From Chrysomallon squamiferum (Eukaryota; Mollusca; Gastropoda; Neomphalida; Peltospiridae), in assembly GCA_012295275.1 (NCBI GenBank), contig CM022677.1, positions 12,017,723-12,081,722 of the forward strand: 64,000 nt of DNA, in the 5' to 3' direction. The notes beneath the pieces were generated by a model that worked only from the letters and a program-made list of their open reading frames with translations, had not been told where the DNA came from and searched no databases. How positions within the stretch are numbered: position 1 is the first letter of the stretch; the number at the start of each line of letters is the position of its first letter. The position numbers and the translations under genes were made by a program. Below, piece by piece: positions 60,345 to 64,000 of the stretch.

Positions 60345-61023
60345 CAGTGGTACTTTGACTTACGAGTTTAATTGGTTCCGTGACCGAGCTCGTATCTCAG
60401 TTTGCTCGTATATCCAATCAATTTTCCCAACTGAAATTAATTGAAATACCATTAATCCGTTCCAGACCTTCCAAAACCACCCCTATGTTTTGTAACGTGT
60501 TTTTAAATAAGAAAAATGTATTTATAAATGACAAATTTTGTTTCAAACCAAAATAAAAGAGAATGTAAACTGGATTTAACTTAGAGATCAGACAAATTAT
60601 TTTAACGCCTTTGGCTGGAGTTACAACCTTTATCGACTCTTTTAGCTTCAGCATGGTGCATATCGTAGAAGTACTACGCTCGTGCTGCCTAGCCAAGTCG
60701 ACTACATGCACGCCTCGCTCATGTCTCGCTTCTTCTTCTCAGCACCGTCCTTTTCACTCACTTTCTTAATAGCCATGTTCAGAAAAAGAAATTTGGTATA
60801 ATACTGCACAACACGCGAGCAGAACACAACAAAGATGCTTCCGCGCCGAGGTAACCACGTGAAGTGAGACGCTGGATGCTGGCCGGATATTGTGTTGTTC
60901 GCTGCGCCTACTAGCGACGGCGTCTCTGAAACTCGCTCGTAACTCGGATTTTGGCTCGCAACTCAAAGCATCGAATCGGCCGGCCGACTGCTCGTAACTC
61001 GAGAAACTCGTAAGTTACCTCAG
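60345..61023. mobile_element. Tigger-like DNA transposon, deleted copy
   Basis: The left end CAGTGGTACTTTGACTTACG and the reverse-complemented right end CTGAGGTAACTTACGAGTTT are flanked by TA (60343-60344, 61024-61025). Subterminal GAGCTCGTAT, CTCGTAACTCG motifs repeat. This is the common layout of pogo/Tigger elements. The copy keeps only a short transposase piece. Confidence 0.8.
60593..60776 (-). pseudogene. Tigger transposase N-terminal HTH relic
   Basis: On the minus strand, ATG at 60776 begins MAIKKVSEKDGAEKKKRDMS. After a frame change it reads VDLARQHERSTSTICTMLKL and AIKxxTPAKGVKII-like residues (KESIKVVTPAKGVKII). This matches the CENP-B-type helix-turn-helix at the start of Tigger transposases, with the stretch between the two parts deleted. 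The rest of the transposase is gone. Confidence 0.75.
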
Positions 61024-63658
61024 TATTTATGAAATTTAGTAATACAATATTCTTTTCTCTCTCTCTGCATTAATCTTTCCATAGTCAGTGGTTACCTGTA
61101 CATTTTTCATACTGAAAAATGAACTAGATCTGATTTATAAGTGGTTAAGAAGCAATGACCAGAAAATAGATTGACCGAATACACAACACCTAAATCCTAA
61201 ATACGGAAGTCGTTATTTGATATCGATATTCTAAAGAATGAAGTTGTATTATTAATTATTCATTATCATTACAAATAAATAAAATGTTTAAAAAACATTT
61301 ACGATAATATCGGCTCGAAATACAGTTTCAACGGATCTGATGTAAATATGTCTGTCCATCCATAGTCTATCTGTATGTCTGTCTCTCTGTATTTATGCCA
61401 GTTTCTTTGTTAATTTTTATATGTTAATATTGTGAAGTGCATTAATTGTGAGATCTTCGGTACTGACAGATACGCGCAGTGTACACATCCGGCCTGACTC
61501 AGTATCGTCGCAGGCTCAGTCTAACAAGAGTGAACAAACAAACTACACCCGCCTGACACCATTACATAGCATCACAAGTACCACAGACTGTCCAGTTTAA
61601 CAAACGTATACACTTTTTATTGAAACTTCTGTCTTCTGGAATGTACTTGTAATGTGCTCGCTTTGGATATCAGATAATGTACAAGCAGAACATAATATAT
61701 TCTTTTATCAGGGATTATCTTAATTAAATATCTGCCTAAATTAGAAATGCTACAGCAAGAGAGAATAAAATGGCACAAAAAGCAGGACCTAAGATCATCA
61801 GTCAGCAAATATGCAAAGATATCGCGTTTTTTCAGGTACAAGTGATCTGAATAAATATATTTCATTAGTTATTGGCCATAATATAGCTATTGAACTTCAA
61901 AGATTAGGCATATTGGTTGTGTGGTCACTACTTCGAAATGTCTGTCAGTGTGCCTTGTGATTAATGATTGAATTCATCTGAACAATGCACTTTCCAACGC
62001 TGATACCTGTAGAATGATAACTCCTAATTAAATCATTATCAATCATGCTAACATTGCATAAAATGTTTGGTATTTGGCAAAAACTGTGTTACTGATGCAG
62101 TTGAAAAAAGGATGCTCTCAGCTTGCATCAGCACAAAATTACTACAAAGCCTTAAGATTGGTCTATTTGGAGCGTGTCAGGTGTGTGTTTACTTAATTAT
62201 CATATACAGGTTTGTTTTCTGAACTTTTTAAAAGAGTATCTATGACAACAAATATTCAGGTCACCATTAGCAGGTAAGATTACAATTTAGGTAGGACAGA
62301 CATTAAGAATTAAAAAACAATAATCAGTAATAAATAAACAGCAACCATGTTACCATCAGTCAAAGTCCTTCAGTAGCAAACCCATCAAATACTTCTGTGA
62401 AAAAAATAAAGGAAATTAAGTTGCCATGGTGCCTCTACTTTAAGGGAAATGTTTGTATTGATGCAATTACAACATTCGTCTTTAAAAAAAAAAAAAAATT
62501 TCCCCCTGTGTGTATGTAATTTGTTTCAATGCAGTCCTTATTACAAATGAAATGTCCACTATTTCATAGTTATATTATAAGAACTGAGGTGTCTTCCACC
62601 TGCAGAAAAGACTTCACTACTAAATAATAACATTTGGCATGTGTGTGGCAGTTTTAAGGATCCAAAAGTGGGTCTTGTTGGCATTAAAATGTAAATTAGT
62701 TACACAAGGACATTTCTTTGATCATTTAATATTAGTAGAAAGATGCTGAGGTATCGCCTCACCTTTTAATTTTGTAAAATATAAATACTACGGTTTACTC
62801 AACCAAACAAAATCCCAAACTTTCAGTTTCATTTGTATATCCAATATAAATGTATTTGCATACCAAAAGCATTAGAAAACCTTGATGAACTATTTCAGTA
62901 AAGTTTCTTAAATATTTCTGTGCAACAGAATGTTTTCACAGGAAAGAGCACTCAACAAGTCATTTTTATTATTATAAAATCATCAGAGGAACTAAGACTG
63001 TACCTTGATGCTGAGGAAAAATGCAGCAGCCTTTACAAAAAAATATTTCTATCCCATGAATATTTAAGATTTTCTAATTTATCCCTTCTAAATGTGTTTC
63101 ATCATTTAGATCTTTTCACTTATTAATTTGGTAAAACAACTTTTCATAGTACAAAGAGAAGGGAAGTTTTGAGTTCTCAAAGATTTAAATTTTAATCATG
63201 TGAATGGTCTAGCAGCAATGGATATTTACCAACTTGGGTTCACTTAACAATGTGGGTGTACTTTGCAGATATATGGAAGAAAATTGAGGTTTGTTTGAAA
63301 TGGTAACAGCGTGCAAATCGCAAATTAAGTATTAATATCATGGAATTATTCTACTGAAAACCTAGAAATTGTGATCACTGAAATCAGGATAAAAAGATCT
63401 ACAGTTATAGATAGGTTGTATTTCCAAAACAGAAAGTCACTTTGGAATTATCTACTACCGGTGGAATCCAGTGAATGTTAGAAAATGGAATCCATTTATT
63501 TTATTTTAAATAAAATTGACATGTGACCTATGGAAATGGCAATACTCCCTTGGAAATAACTGTATTAGCACATATTTTTTTCTAATATTGAAATAATTTA
63601 GCAAAATGTAGAAAAATAACAACCAACTGAAACAATTGTATTGTGCATATTTTTGCAG
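61024..63658. other. Interval upstream of the last Ig exon
   Basis: AT-rich. A slightly CpG-richer patch occurs at 61440-61580. No exon with splice sites is seen. The frames at 61617-61865 (minus) and 62920-63126 (plus) lack support. Confidence 0.5.
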
Positions 63659-63964
63659 GTTTGATGACCTTAACAGGTGTTGCCAGTGGTGTGTTGAGTC
63701 AGATCTACACATTCCAGTGTTCTGTATCAGGCAGCATCACTTCACCTGTCAGCTTTCTAAGAAATGGAAATACTGTGTGTTTACTCCTGTCACACTGTGG
63801 TGAAGTCAGTGTTCTGCCTGGTTACCCTTGTACATGTGCTGGTCAGACTGGAACTTCTAAACTCCTCAATCTGACAATAAACAGTGTCAGTCTTGAAGAT
63901 GAAGCTACCTGGACATGTACCTATGATACAAGTGCTAGCAACAGATTTGATTTACCAGTTTGGA
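63659..63964 (+). CDS. Ig-domain exon of a further receptor, gene continues off the window
   Basis: Acceptor ATTTTTGCAG and donor TTTGGA/GTAAGT bound a 306-nt, phase 1-1 exon. It reads IYTFQCSVSGSITSPVSFLR then NLTINSVSLEDEATWTCTYD: strand B Cys, a VSFLRNG strand C without the core Trp, and L-E-D-E-A-x-W-x-C at strand F. Two extra cysteines (CLLLSHC) and a PCTC motif lie between. No stops. It is an extracellular immunoglobulin module, probably V-like, of a receptor or secreted lectin-like protein. Confidence 0.85.
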
Positions 63965-64000
63965 GTAAGTTATTTGTTTTTAATATGATAAAATAATACA

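Noticed and set aside
60766-60966. 66-codon minus-strand ORF
   Set aside because: It lies in the non-coding terminal part of the Tigger-like element and only overlaps the transposase start by chance.

Overview
The window looks like nuclear DNA from an invertebrate metazoan, most likely a lophotrochozoan and probably a mollusc. It is strongly AT-rich, has small exons bounded by GT..AG splice sites in long introns, carries very long (GA)n, (CT)n, (GT)n and (AAT)n microsatellites, and holds gene families that are expanded in molluscs (B-box-less TRIM-like RING/NHL proteins, mind-bomb-like MIB/ankyrin proteins, LRR proteins, Ig/FN3 receptors). The taxon is an inference from gene content, not a match. 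Most long open frames here are translated microsatellites. The real genes are multi-exon and had to be read from splice sites, so exon borders are exact only where a splice site is named.

Layout. 0-3.2 kb: minus strand, degraded 3' part of a gene whose terminal exon is an inverted copy of the one at 44.8-45.0 kb. 3.4-9 kb: dispersed direct repeats, a satellite family, a ~40-bp minisatellite and a frameshifted prolyl 4-hydroxylase alpha relic (6.3-6.9 kb). 9-15 kb: mostly AT-rich DNA with nothing recognised. 15.08-15.56 kb: pogo/Tigger-like DNA transposon. 17.5-22.9 kb: plus-strand exons of an MCC (colorectal mutant cancer protein) homologue with an in-frame TGA and missing exons. 23-27.2 kb: repeats. 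27.5-30.7 kb: minus-strand, intact-looking two-exon RING-coiled coil-NHL gene. 31.9-33.2 kb: large inverted repeat. 33.3-38.6 kb: plus-strand mind-bomb-like gene (MIB, ZZ, MIB, repeat domain, ankyrins) with frame breaks. 41 kb: TA-flanked MITE. 42.2-45.0 kb: plus-strand LRR gene or pseudogene. 45.8-50.4 kb: satellites, including a 2.3-kb array of a ~67-bp unit. 52.1-58 kb: plus-strand Ig-Ig-FN3-TM receptor with tyrosine-bearing tail exons. 60.3-61.0 kb: second Tigger-like element with a transposase HTH relic. 63.66-63.96 kb: an Ig-domain exon of a further receptor running off the window.

The most unusual signals are two intron-edge minisatellites. One multiplies a 3' splice site about ten times just before an MCC exon. 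The other multiplies a 5' splice site about ten times just after an ankyrin exon. Further signals are isolated in-frame stops in otherwise well-spliced exons, a 64-bp LRR repeat that must rotate the reading frame, and an inverted gene duplication at the left edge. The TRIM-like, LRR and Ig receptor genes would fit a locus of fast-evolving recognition genes, but functional cooperation among them is inference only.
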